Origin: Candidatus Cryptobacteroides merdigallinarum
Lineage (GTDB): Bacteria > Bacteroidota > Bacteroidia > Bacteroidales > UBA932
DNA: 56,937 bases
Direction: 5' to 3'
Assembly: GCA_017694655.1 (NCBI GenBank)
Contig: JADIMQ010000128.1
Location: 1 to 56,937, forward strand
Position numbers and translations under genes: made by a program. Numbering within the stretch: position 1 is the first letter of the stretch; the number at the start of each line of letters is the position of its first letter. This document shows, piece after piece, positions 34,616 to 44,168 of the stretch. A model generated the notes under the pieces. The model worked only from the letters and a program-made list of their open reading frames with translations, was not told the origin of the DNA and did no database searches.

Positions 34616-37353
34616 AGAATTTACTGAAAGCCGCGACTGCGGTGTTCCTGGCAGCTGCGGCTGCCATGTTTTCACACGGGGCGTATGCCTCGGTATCCGT
34701 TCCTGCCGGGGACGGGAGGAACTATCTCTTTTCCCTACAGTCGGCCGACGGGCATGGCGGAGACAGCCGCTGGGAGATGAAGAAGGCGTCGGAGGTGCCT
34801 GACAGGGCGGAGGACCTTTCCCGGTCCGGGTACGGTACAGAGGGCTGGATGCCGGCCGTCGTCCCGGGGACAGTCCTCAATTCGCTTGTCTACAACGGGG
34901 TCTATCCGGAGCCCTACTTCGGCCTGAACAACAAGCTCACTTCCGGGAAGATACCGGACATAAGCGTCGCAGGCCGGGATTTCTATACATACTGGTTCAG
35001 GACCGAGTTCGGCCCGGTGCCTTGCGGCAAGGATGAGCGTATATGGATGCAGGTGGACGGGGTCAACTACAGGGCCGAGTTCTGGCTCAACGGCAAGATG
35101 GTCTGCTTTGTCTCCGGAATGTTCAACCAGCAGTTCATAGATGTGACCGACTATGTAAGCCGCGACGCCGGGAACGCCCTGGCAGTCAAGGTGTACCCTA
35201 TAGATGAGCCGGGAGGCCCGCGCAAGGGCACGTCCAAGTCCTGGGGAGCCGCCGGCGAATTCCGTAACGGCGGGAACGGCGAGATCGGCAAGAACGTCAC
35301 CATGCTCATGACCGTGGGCTGGGACTTCACCTACCTCGACGGCATAAGGGACCGCAATACCGGCATCTGGAGAGACATCCGCTTCTTCAAGAGCGGCAAG
35401 GTCATGCTGAACCACCCGTTTGTAAAGAGCAGGCTCAGCCCCGGTTACGACAGCGCCGCACAGACAGTGAGCGTGGAGGTGCGCAACCCCGGCTTCGGTA
35501 CGCAGAAAGTGAAGGTTACCGGTGAAATCCTCGGAGAGGGGATAACCTTTTCCAAGGACCTGACGGTGCTTCGCGGGATGACGGGCACGGTGGAGTTCAC
35601 CCCGGAGGAGTTCCCGCAGCTTGTCATTGGGAACCCGCGTCTCTGGTGGCCGGTGAACAAAGGCAGCCAGGAGATGTACACCGCCGTCCTGAAGGTGGAG
35701 CAGAAGGGGATTGTCCAGGACTCCGTCTCGGTCAGGTTCGGGATAAGGGAAATAACTTCCGACACCGACACCCCTGACAAGTCCCGCAGGTTCTATATAA
35801 ACGGCAGGCCGATTTTCATCAAAGGAACCAACTGGATACCAGAGAACATGCTCAGGAACTCCGACGACCGCACTTACGCGGAGCTCAGGTACACCGCCCA
35901 GTCCGGTGTGAACCTTATCCGCCAGTGGGGCGGCGGAATCACCGAGTCCGACAGGTTCTATGACCTGTGCGACTCTCTCGGCATCATGGTGTGGACAGAG
36001 TTCTGGATGACCGGCGACACGAAGCACCCGGTAGACAAGGGGCTGTATCTGCAGAACGTGGAGTCGACGGTGAAGCGTATCCGCAACCATCCTTCCCTCG
36101 CATACTATGTCTGCTCCAACGAGTCCACCGAGATGGACGGCATCAAGGACCTGATAACGTCCCTCGACGGGACCAGGGGATACCAGATGCAGTCGGAGTG
36201 CGCCGGGGTCCATGACGGGAGCCCGTACAAGACTGTCAACCCTATGCGCCACTACGAGAATACCGCCTCCGACAGGGGAAGCCGCGTGGACGGGTTCAAC
36301 CCGGAATACGGGGCCCCTTGCCTCCCGACTGTGGAGTGTCTCCGTGAGATGATGCCGGAAGAAGACCTCTGGCCTATCAACAAGGAAGTATGGGACTACA
36401 GCGACGGCAACGGTTTCCATCAGATGTCCACCCTGTATGCGGACCTCGTGGATATGTACGGGAAATCTGAGAGCATCGACGAGTTCGCAATGAAGGCGCA
36501 GTTCGTCGGGGCGATGAACTACAAGAGCATCTGGGAGGTATGGAACTACAACAAGTTCGGATACGGGGACCGCTGGACTTCCGGCTTCCTCTACTGGTAC
36601 CACAACTCGGCGGTCCGTCAGGTGAGCGGACGTATGTGGGACTGGTCCCTGGAGCCTACCGCAGCCCTCTATGCCGCCGCCAATGCCTGCGAGCCTCTGC
36701 ATCCGCAGTTCGACTATCTGAAAAATACGGTCTCTGTAGTCAACGACTATTATCGCAGTTTCAAGGGCTTCAAGGTCATTGCCGAGGTCTGGAACATAGA
36801 TTCGAAAAAGGTATGGAGCAAGTCGGTGGCAGTGGACCTGCCTGAAGACGGGGTTGCCAACGATGTGTTCACGATAGATTTCCCGGAGGACATCTCCCCG
36901 GTGCATTTCATCAGGCTCAGGCTGCTGGATGACAAGGGCAAGCAGGTTGGAAGCAATTTCTACTGGCGCTCCAATGACAAGTACGAAGGAAAGAATACCC
37001 TGACCGGACCGGCGACTTCAGGCTTTGAAAGCATAGAAGACCTCGGGCAGGCCCGGGTTGCTGTAGACGGGATAGCCCTGCGTGATGATGACAGGTCGTA
37101 TTATATCGACCTGACAGTGAAGAACAGCGGCAAGGCGATTTCCTTCTTTACCCAGCTTCAGTGGCTGGATTCGGAGGGAAAGCCGGTGCGTCCTTCCTAT
37201 TATACCGACAACTTTTTCAGTCTTCTGCCGGGAGAGAGCCGGGATATTACCATAGAGACTGCCGGGAAAGACCTTCCTGCAGGAGAGTACACATTGGTGC
37301 TGAAAGGCTTCAATACGCCTCGCAAGGAATTCAAGGTCAAGGTGAACAGATAA
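34612..37353 (+). CDS. GH2-family exo-beta-glycosidase
   Basis: 913-residue exported glycoside hydrolase of family 2, closest in look to the mannosidase/exo-glucosaminidase-like branch. Signal peptide to about residue 26. Sugar-binding jelly roll ~60-225 ('GWMPAVVPGTVLNSLVYNGV', 'MQVDGVNYRAEFWLNGKMV'), Ig-like domain ~225-370, TIM barrel ~380-700 with acid/base Glu in 'YVCSNESTEMDG' and a likely nucleophile Glu in 'FNPEYGAPCLP', then two C-terminal Ig-like domains. Its ATG overlaps the HTCS stop (ATGA, 34612-34615), so it is translationally coupled to the regulator. Which sugar it releases is not decided by the sequence. Confidence 0.83.
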   Translation: MKNLLKAATAVFLAAAAAMFSHGAYASVSVPAGDGRNYLFSLQSADGHGGDSRWEMKKASEVPDRAEDLSRSGYGTEGWMPAVVPGTVLNSLVYNGVYPEPYFGLNNKLTSGKIPDISVAGRDFYTYWFRTEFGPVPCGKDERIWMQVDGVNYRAEFWLNGKMVCFVSGMFNQQFIDVTDYVSRDAGNALAVKVYPIDEPGGPRKGTSKSWGAAGEFRNGGNGEIGKNVTMLMTVGWDFTYLDGIRDRNTGIWRDIRFFKSGKVMLNHPFVKSRLSPGYDSAAQTVSVEVRNPGFGTQKVKVTGEILGEGITFSKDLTVLRGMTGTVEFTPEEFPQLVIGNPRLWWPVNKGSQEMYTAVLKVEQKGIVQDSVSVRFGIREITSDTDTPDKSRRFYINGRPIFIKGTNWIPENMLRNSDDRTYAELRYTAQSGVNLIRQWGGGITESDRFYDLCDSLGIMVWTEFWMTGDTKHPVDKGLYLQNVESTVKRIRNHPSLAYYVCSNESTEMDGIKDLITSLDGTRGYQMQSECAGVHDGSPYKTVNPMRHYENTASDRGSRVDGFNPEYGAPCLPTVECLREMMPEEDLWPINKEVWDYSDGNGFHQMSTLYADLVDMYGKSESIDEFAMKAQFVGAMNYKSIWEVWNYNKFGYGDRWTSGFLYWYHNSAVRQVSGRMWDWSLEPTAALYAAANACEPLHPQFDYLKNTVSVVNDYYRSFKGFKVIAEVWNIDSKKVWSKSVAVDLPEDGVANDVFTIDFPEDISPVHFIRLRLLDDKGKQVGSNFYWRSNDKYEGKNTLTGPATSGFESIEDLGQARVAVDGIALRDDDRSYYIDLTVKNSGKAISFFTQLQWLDSEGKPVRPSYYTDNFFSLLPGESRDITIETAGKDLPAGEYTLVLKGFNTPRKEFKVKVNR

Positions 37354-37366
37354 TCATACGGTTTTT

Positions 37367-40300
37367 ATGAAAAGACGTGTTTTTTCTGCCGCAGCGGCTG
37401 TCATTCTGGGGATTTTCTCTTTTACCTCCGCCGCTGCAGCACCCGGGGCCCCCGCAGGGACCTATGATGTGGTGATAGTCGGGGGTACCCCTGGCGGAAT
37501 CATGGCCGCCATTTCGGCTGCGCGCGAAGGGAAGGACTGCCTTGTCCTGGAGAGGTCCGGACATATAGGCGGGCTCCCGTCGAACGGGCTCGGGGCTACA
37601 GATATCGCTACAAGGGGAGCCACTACAGGGCTGTTTGCCGAGTTCATCGAACTGAACAGGCAACATTACATCTCCGAATACGGGCCTGACTCCGAGCAGG
37701 TGAAGAAATGCAGCGGAGGCTATCATTTCGAGCCCGGCGTGGCCGAACGGAATTTCTGGAAGATGATTTCGGAGGCCGGTCCCGGCAAGATAGACATCCT
37801 TACCATGCGCCAGTTCGACTCCTCTGCCGGCAATCTGGAGATGGACGGGGACAGGATAACCGCAGTTAAGATTCTGGACCGGGAGAACGGGGACACCGAA
37901 GTATATCGCGGAAAGATATTCATAGACGCCACCTACGAGGGCGATCTCGGGGCCGCTGCCGGAGTTCCTTTCCGCCTGGGGAGGGAGTCCGCCTCGGAGT
38001 TTTCGGAGCCTTGCGCCGGGAAGGTCTACCGCTGGTGGAAGCACGGGCCGGACGAGGCCGGTTCCACATACGAGGGGGACGACGCTATCCAGGCCTACAA
38101 CTACAGGGTGTGCCTCACTACCGACAAGGACAATTATGTCCCTATTCCGAAACCGGAGAACTACGACCGGAACGAATATGTCTCACTCATTGAGGATGTG
38201 TACACCGGACGGAACACCGATGTCCGTTTCAAGAAAGTCACTCCGGAACAGATGGAGGCCAACCGCCAGAGAATCCTTGCCGGCGGACGGACTGCTATAC
38301 CCGGGGACCCGTGGGGGATGTGGAAGGTGACGAACATGGTGCATCTGCCGAATGCCAAGACCGATGCCAACAACCAGCACCTCGCCCTCATCTCCACCGA
38401 CCTTCCGGAAGAGAATTGGCCGTGGCCTACGGCTGACTGGGAGTGGCGGGACAAGTTCGCACAGAGGCTCAGGGACTATACTCTCGGCCTTTTCTGGTTC
38501 GCCCAGCACGACGAGGCTCTTCCTCCACAGTTCAGGGAAGCCTGCCTGCAGTACGGGCTGGCAGCCGACGAGTACACCGACAACGGCAATTTCCCGCGTC
38601 AGGTCTATGTCCGCGAGGGGCGCCGTCTTGAAGGCACATATTTCTTTACCGCCAATGATGTCCTGCCGGTTTCCGAGGGCTCCCGTCCTCCGGTGAATCC
38701 CGCCTCGGTGACCGCCAGCCATTACGCCCTCGACTCTCATGCTGTTCACAAGCGAGAGGAAGGACGGGTGCATTTAGACGGCTTTTTCAGTTATCCGTCG
38801 GCCGTCTACACCGTCCCTTACGGGGTTATGGTGCCGAAAAAGGTGGACAATCTGCTCTTTCCCGTGCCTGTGTCCGGGAGCCATGTCGGCTTCTCGACCA
38901 TGAGGATGGAGCCTTGCTGGATGGCTCTCGGAGAGGCTGCCGGTGTGGCTGCTTCATTGGCTATAGATGGCGGCTGCGACGTCAGGAGCATACCCGTAGG
39001 CGATATGCAGAGGATTCTGCTCGAGAACGGGGCCACCCTGATATATTTCAAGGACTTGAAACCGTCGGACCCTGATTTTGAACAGGTGCAGATTCTGGCC
39101 CTGAAAGGCTATTTTCCGGACTGGAACGCTTCTCTGGACAAGCCTCTGGACGAGGAGACTGCCGGGCTCTGGAGCCGGCTTTCAGGAAAGAAGATACCGG
39201 CCGACGGCGGCACCCGCAGGCAGTGGCTCCGTGCCCTTGAAGGCAATGATATCCATGACACTGTCCCTGATTGGGCATGGACTGGATTCAGACGTCCTGA
39301 GGGTGTCAACCCGGTAATATCTCCTGATACCACGACCCGTTTCTTCTGCCCGGTCCAGAAGAAATCCGTGCCGTGGGAAGGGAACGACACGTTCAACCCA
39401 GGGGCTGCAGTGTACAAGGGGGACATCGTTGTCCTGTACAGGGCGGAAGACAATTTCGGCGAAGGCATAGGAAAGAGGACCTCCCGTCTGGGCTATGCCG
39501 TGTCGGGGGACGGCCTGCATTTCAAACGCTCGAAGAAGCCTGTGTTTTACCCTGACAATGATGCCCAGAAGATTCACGAGTGGCCGGGAGGATGCGAAGA
39601 CCCCCGTATCGCGGTGACGGAGGACGGCCTGTACGTGATGTTCTATACCCAGTGGAACCGGAAGACCGCCCGTCTGTCCGTGGCCACGTCGAGGAATCTG
39701 AAAAAATGGGAGAAGCACGGTCCGGCTTTCGAGGAGGCCTATGGCGGCCGGTTCTATGACATGTTCTGCAAGTCGGCTTCCATCATAACCCGCATAAAGG
39801 ACGGGAAGCAAGTGATAGCGAAGATTGACGGGAAATACTGGATGTACTGGGGCGAGAGGTTCGTGAATGTCGCCACTTCGGAGAATCTGGTGGACTGGAC
39901 CCCGATGCTGGATGAAAAGGGTGACCTGCTGAAGATTGTCCGTCCCCGCAAGGGCCATTTCGACAGCGACCTGACCGAGTGCGGACCTCCTGCGGTGATT
40001 ACCGACAATGGGATTCTTCTTATGTACAACGGCAAGAACAGCGGCGGTCCCGGCCGTGACAGGAGATACACGGCTAATTCCTACTGCGCCGGACAGCTGC
40101 TTTTCGACAAGGATGACCCGACCCGGCTTATCGGGCGTCTCGACGAGCCGTTCTTCGTCCCGGAAGCCTCTTTCGAGAAGAGCGGACAGTATCCTGCCGG
40201 TACGGTTTTCATAGAAGGACTCGTGTATCATGAAGGAAACTGGTTCCTGTACTACGGGTGTGCGGATTCCAGGGTCTCGGTTGCGGTGATGCCAGGGACA

Positions 40301-41077
40301 GAAGCTTCCGGCATGGCTTCTGCCGGAGGTTCCGGCATTGGGCCGGATGAGCCCGGCGGGGCCGAGGCTTTCAGAGGAAAGAACCTCGCGGTCTTCGGGA
40401 ACAGCATCACGGCAGCCAGGAACAGCTGGGCGTTCAGGGTCAGGGATTCCCTCGGTTTCGGGGGTTTCTACAACGGCTCTGTCGGGAGTTCCGTGTGGGG
40501 CAAGCGTGAAAGGCCGGACGGCATCACACAGGATTTCGGCACTCCCGGTTTCGCCGGCATCGGCAACAGCAGCCATCCTTCCCTCCAGGCCAGGTACAAC
40601 AACTGCGCTGTGGTCCATGTCCAGAAATTCCTATCTTCGGACTTCGACCCCGATGTCATCATCCTGTCCTACGGGACCAACGACATGCTTTCAGAGAAGA
40701 ATGAGCCGGCTCTCAGGGAGGCTCTTGCCAGGCGGAAACTTTCCACGGATGAAGCCTACGGTCTGGTCGGCGGGATGGTCTGGTGTCTTGACACTTTGAC
40801 GACGAGGTTCCCCGATGCCCGGATAGTCGTCCTGCTGCCTGTCCAGGCCGATGACTCGCTGGAAAAGTACAGGGACAGGAACAAGGACAATCTGAAAAAG
40901 ATGCGGACGATGAAGAAAATCTGCCGTGCTTTCGACGTGGAGTATTTCGACTGCTATCACGGCAGCGGGATAGATGCATCCAATGTCTCGGCCACGCTTC
41001 TGGACGGGCTGCATCCCAACGCCGCCGGGCAGCAGCTCCATGCCGCCTTCGTCATCGGCGAACTTCAGACGGAATGA
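37367..41077 (+). CDS. Triple fusion: FAD oxidoreductase - GH130-like - SGNH hydrolase
   Basis: 1236-residue exported protein with three enzyme modules. Residues ~30-580: FAD-dependent oxidoreductase with dinucleotide motif 'DVVIVGGTPGGIMAAISAA' and 'HIGGLPSNGLGATD'. Residues ~650-985: five-bladed propeller resembling GH130 ('TFNPGAAVYKGDIVVLYRAED', 'GGCEDPRIAVTEDGLYVMFY', 'TECGPPAVI'), a family of beta-mannoside phosphorylases and hydrolases. A Gly/Ser-rich linker ('SGMASAGGSGIGPDEPGG') leads to an SGNH/GDSL esterase ~1005-1236 with 'FGNSIT' (nucleophile Ser), 'SYGTNDM' and 'DGLHPNAAG' (Asp/His). The frame is uninterrupted. It is 13 bases after GH2, and its 3' end overlaps the convergent RND gene by 26 bases. 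The combination suggests oxidation, de-esterification and glycosidic cleavage on one substrate (inference). Confidence 0.8.
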   Translation: MKRRVFSAAAAVILGIFSFTSAAAAPGAPAGTYDVVIVGGTPGGIMAAISAAREGKDCLVLERSGHIGGLPSNGLGATDIATRGATTGLFAEFIELNRQHYISEYGPDSEQVKKCSGGYHFEPGVAERNFWKMISEAGPGKIDILTMRQFDSSAGNLEMDGDRITAVKILDRENGDTEVYRGKIFIDATYEGDLGAAAGVPFRLGRESASEFSEPCAGKVYRWWKHGPDEAGSTYEGDDAIQAYNYRVCLTTDKDNYVPIPKPENYDRNEYVSLIEDVYTGRNTDVRFKKVTPEQMEANRQRILAGGRTAIPGDPWGMWKVTNMVHLPNAKTDANNQHLALISTDLPEENWPWPTADWEWRDKFAQRLRDYTLGLFWFAQHDEALPPQFREACLQYGLAADEYTDNGNFPRQVYVREGRRLEGTYFFTANDVLPVSEGSRPPVNPASVTASHYALDSHAVHKREEGRVHLDGFFSYPSAVYTVPYGVMVPKKVDNLLFPVPVSGSHVGFSTMRMEPCWMALGEAAGVAASLAIDGGCDVRSIPVGDMQRILLENGATLIYFKDLKPSDPDFEQVQILALKGYFPDWNASLDKPLDEETAGLWSRLSGKKIPADGGTRRQWLRALEGNDIHDTVPDWAWTGFRRPEGVNPVISPDTTTRFFCPVQKKSVPWEGNDTFNPGAAVYKGDIVVLYRAEDNFGEGIGKRTSRLGYAVSGDGLHFKRSKKPVFYPDNDAQKIHEWPGGCEDPRIAVTEDGLYVMFYTQWNRKTARLSVATSRNLKKWEKHGPAFEEAYGGRFYDMFCKSASIITRIKDGKQVIAKIDGKYWMYWGERFVNVATSENLVDWTPMLDEKGDLLKIVRPRKGHFDSDLTECGPPAVITDNGILLMYNGKNSGGPGRDRRYTANSYCAGQLLFDKDDPTRLIGRLDEPFFVPEASFEKSGQYPAGTVFIEGLVYHEGNWFLYYGCADSRVSVAVMPGTEASGMASAGGSGIGPDEPGGAEAFRGKNLAVFGNSITAARNSWAFRVRDSLGFGGFYNGSVGSSVWGKRERPDGITQDFGTPGFAGIGNSSHPSLQARYNNCAVVHVQKFLSSDFDPDVIILSYGTNDMLSEKNEPALREALARRKLSTDEAYGLVGGMVWCLDTLTTRFPDARIVVLLPVQADDSLEKYRDRNKDNLKKMRTMKKICRAFDVEYFDCYHGSGIDASNVSATLLDGLHPNAAGQQLHAAFVIGELQTE

Positions 41078-44000
41078 ATACCGGGAAATAGAGCAACAGG
41101 GCTACCAGAGAAAAAACCATTCCTGCTATGGTCCCCACAGCGAAAGGGAACCAGAACACCTCTTTCGGGCCGTCGAACAGGAACGGCACCAGCCCGAGGA
41201 CTGTGGATATTATTGTCAGCATTATGGCGGTTATCTTGTGGTTGAACGCCCGGACATACTTCCTGATGACCGGGCGCCGGCTCTTGTCATTCATGTACGC
41301 GTTGGCAAGATATATCCCGGCGTTGACCACGATGCCGCTGAGCATTACCAATGCAGCGAATCCTCCCTGGTCGAAAATGAAATCCGTGAGACCGAACACA
41401 AGGAATACCCCGATGAACGAGACCGGAATCAAAAAAATGATTATGAACGGCAGCCGCAACGATTCGAAAGTCATGCTGCACATTGTATAGATTACGGCCA
41501 TGACTAAAAGGATGAGTCCCGCGTATTTCATTCTTCCATTCCCGTTCCCCCACCAGGATCCTGGGGCTTCCGCCTTATAGCCGACAGGAAGGATTTCGTC
41601 ATTGAAGTGCTTTACCGTCTCACCGACAAATGATCTGGACAGTTCGTAAGATCCGATGAAATCGAAGCCTGCCGATATTTCGTAGGACTGGTTTTTCTTG
41701 ACGACAGACCTTCCGGTACGCTTTTTTTCGATACTGCCGATTCCCGACAGCTTTACTGATGTGCTGTCGACAGCTGTCGGTGCATTAAGCACATGCCACA
41801 GGTCGAAACTCTCCATCTGCGAAGAACGCAATACTACAGGCGTCACTCCGTCCTGGGTCATGATATCCGGCAAGGACGTGTCGTAGAGGGTAGAGTACAG
41901 TTTCCGGTAATAATTGTACGGACTGACACCGGCAGCGGCCATCCTTCCGAAATCATAGCTCATGTTGAATTCTGTCGCGGCTACGGTGAAGCGGTCCGAC
42001 AGTATCTCAGGAGAAGAAACCCTGCGGTTGGCCGCGAGATAATTCATGAGGCTGTCAGCATAGCCCGTCAGGTCGTCGTAGTTGTACCCTGAAAGGGTGA
42101 TCCGGTGAGTCTTGAAGTCCGATATCACATTGTTGTTGAAATAGCTGTCGTTGATTCCCGCAACTCTCCATGTCGCACCTCCGAGGTTCCCCGCCATGGA
42201 TATGACTTTCGATTTAAGCTCATCCGGAAATGTAGTTTCCTCATATTCCGGCCTGACGGTTATTTCTATCGATGCGTCATCGTAAGATTGGATTTGAGTG
42301 ACAAATGTCTCTATTTCATCGAAAAGGCTGAGGTAGTTTTCCATGCTTTTCACCACCTCGTTGAGCTGCGCTACGGAGCAGCCTTCAGGCATTCCGGCAT
42401 GCACATACAGGACGTCCCGTCCCGGCTCCTGGTAGAAGTTACCCCTGTCAAGAGCCTTGTCGAACAGCGCTAACGAGGTCCCGGCCACCTTGTCTATGAT
42501 GTCCCTGTTGTCAGCGTATGGACCTTTGGATATGACTGCATTGTATATTTTCTGGAATATATTCTGCTCTTCAGGAGGAATATCCCCGGCAACTTTGTCC
42601 GGCAGCAGGAAAAGAGGAATGCCGAAAGCCGCGACAAATGCAGTGATGTACACTGCCCTGTGTTTCCTGCCCCATTTTATAAAGGCTCCGTAGGTGTGAC
42701 TCCATGCGACAATGCGCCTCCTGCGCCTGAATGACCTGGTGGCAGAAGGCTTTCTGACTGGAAATTTGTCTATGAGCGAAGGAACGAACAGGTATGCTGT
42801 CAGCAGGGCGACAGACAGGTTGATCATTATGACTTTGGCGAAGTCCTCGAGATTTGCCCTCTCTCTTTCCGGAAGCAGGATTATCATGCAGAGCGCACCT
42901 ATTGTCGTTGCCGTGGCCCCGAGAAGGGCAGGAAAGACCTTCCTGTCCCTATAGTACGAATAATGGTCCGCCATGACGATTGTCGAGTCTATGATGATGC
43001 CGAGCGAAACCGTGATTCCTGCCAGGGTGTAGATGTGGACAGGAAGGCTGAAAATATTGTAGAATACTATCGAAATGAGGATATTTACAGCAAGTGTGGA
43101 AGCGATGACGAAAAGATACCTCCAGGACCGGCTCACGGCATATACGAAAACAAGGAGAATCAGAAGGCACAGGCCTGTCCGCAGATATATCTTGTCAAGT
43201 TCGGATGAAATGTATTCCGAGGAGTCATAGTCCAATGTCGCGGAGATTTCTTTTGGGAAAGAACGCTGGAGTTCTGACATACAATCTTTTACCGCTGCTA
43301 TTGTCTTGAGAAAACTGGTGCCGTAGGATGTCTCCACGGAGAGCATGACCGTATTCAGCCCGTTCAGCCTGTAATATGACGAAGGACGGGACTCCTTGTA
43401 TCTCCAGATTGCAATATCCCTCAGGTGGATGATACGGCCATGGCTGTTCATTATAGGGATATCCCCTATGTCGTCCGACCTGCGGCATTCCAGCCTCAGG
43501 CTGACGGTCCCGTTCCCTGACCTGACCATACCGAGAACCTCCGATGAGAACCACGAGGTGAAAGCCGCATAGATACGGTCTCCCGTAATGCCGGCAGCCT
43601 TTGCCGCGTCCGTGTCGAAGACTATTTCGAGTTCATAGGGCGAGGCACCCCAGAAAGAAACCCGTTCTACTCCATCCACCGAGGAGAGCGGGATGACCAT
43701 GGCTGCATCGGCATATTTTTCTATCTGTTCTGACGGAAGTGGACTTTTGAGAATATAAGTCAGTGCCTTCCTGCTTCTGCTCCCATGGATATCCACAGAT
43801 ATGGCCGGGTATGATACTCCGTCGGGAAGGGAGCGGTAGATGTTTCTGATGCAGGAGGCTACTTCTAATCTTGCTGCCGCCATGTCGGTATTTTTCCGGA
43901 ACTGCAGGGTAATGCTGCCGGTGCCTTTTCCGGATATGGAAGAGACGGACGATATGTCGTCCAGTCCTGACAGAACACCCTCTATCTTCGAGGTCACTTC

Positions 44001-44168
44001 TGCCTCCATGACCCTTTCCGAGGCGTCTTTCCAGGTGTATGAAATATTTATCGACCGCCCTTGCACGGACGGGGCGTACTGGACATTAAGCATCGGGATT
44101 GACACTATGCCCAGCAGCGCCGCTACCGCCATGAGCAGCAGGACAGTGAATGCCGGCATCCTTTTCAT
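41052..44168 (-). CDS. RND efflux permease subunit (second)
   Basis: 1038-residue inner-membrane RND permease with the usual layout: TM1 ('AFTVLLLMAVAALLGIVSI'), periplasmic loop, TM2-6, second loop, TM7-12. The proton-relay helix reads 'LGIIIDSTIVMADHY', with a single Asp where classical drug pumps have adjacent DD, so the relay is non-canonical. Its start overlaps the stop of the first permease by four bases (ATGA). Two permeases with one adaptor recall the heteromeric MdtBC arrangement. Last gene of the NVEALA operon. Confidence 0.85.
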   Translation of the reverse strand: MKRMPAFTVLLLMAVAALLGIVSIPMLNVQYAPSVQGRSINISYTWKDASERVMEAEVTSKIEGVLSGLDDISSVSSISGKGTGSITLQFRKNTDMAAARLEVASCIRNIYRSLPDGVSYPAISVDIHGSRSRKALTYILKSPLPSEQIEKYADAAMVIPLSSVDGVERVSFWGASPYELEIVFDTDAAKAAGITGDRIYAAFTSWFSSEVLGMVRSGNGTVSLRLECRRSDDIGDIPIMNSHGRIIHLRDIAIWRYKESRPSSYYRLNGLNTVMLSVETSYGTSFLKTIAAVKDCMSELQRSFPKEISATLDYDSSEYISSELDKIYLRTGLCLLILLVFVYAVSRSWRYLFVIASTLAVNILISIVFYNIFSLPVHIYTLAGITVSLGIIIDSTIVMADHYSYYRDRKVFPALLGATATTIGALCMIILLPERERANLEDFAKVIMINLSVALLTAYLFVPSLIDKFPVRKPSATRSFRRRRRIVAWSHTYGAFIKWGRKHRAVYITAFVAAFGIPLFLLPDKVAGDIPPEEQNIFQKIYNAVISKGPYADNRDIIDKVAGTSLALFDKALDRGNFYQEPGRDVLYVHAGMPEGCSVAQLNEVVKSMENYLSLFDEIETFVTQIQSYDDASIEITVRPEYEETTFPDELKSKVISMAGNLGGATWRVAGINDSYFNNNVISDFKTHRITLSGYNYDDLTGYADSLMNYLAANRRVSSPEILSDRFTVAATEFNMSYDFGRMAAAGVSPYNYYRKLYSTLYDTSLPDIMTQDGVTPVVLRSSQMESFDLWHVLNAPTAVDSTSVKLSGIGSIEKKRTGRSVVKKNQSYEISAGFDFIGSYELSRSFVGETVKHFNDEILPVGYKAEAPGSWWGNGNGRMKYAGLILLVMAVIYTMCSMTFESLRLPFIIIFLIPVSFIGVFLVFGLTDFIFDQGGFAALVMLSGIVVNAGIYLANAYMNDKSRRPVIRKYVRAFNHKITAIMLTIISTVLGLVPFLFDGPKEVFWFPFAVGTIAGMVFSLVALLLYFPVFIPSEVRR

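Noticed and set aside
34735-36906. 723-aa minus-strand ORF
   Set aside because: Shadow of the GH2 gene, which has clear catalytic motifs on the plus strand.
39182-40618. 478-aa minus-strand ORF
   Set aside because: Opposite the GH130-like/SGNH part of the fusion gene; no recognisable features.
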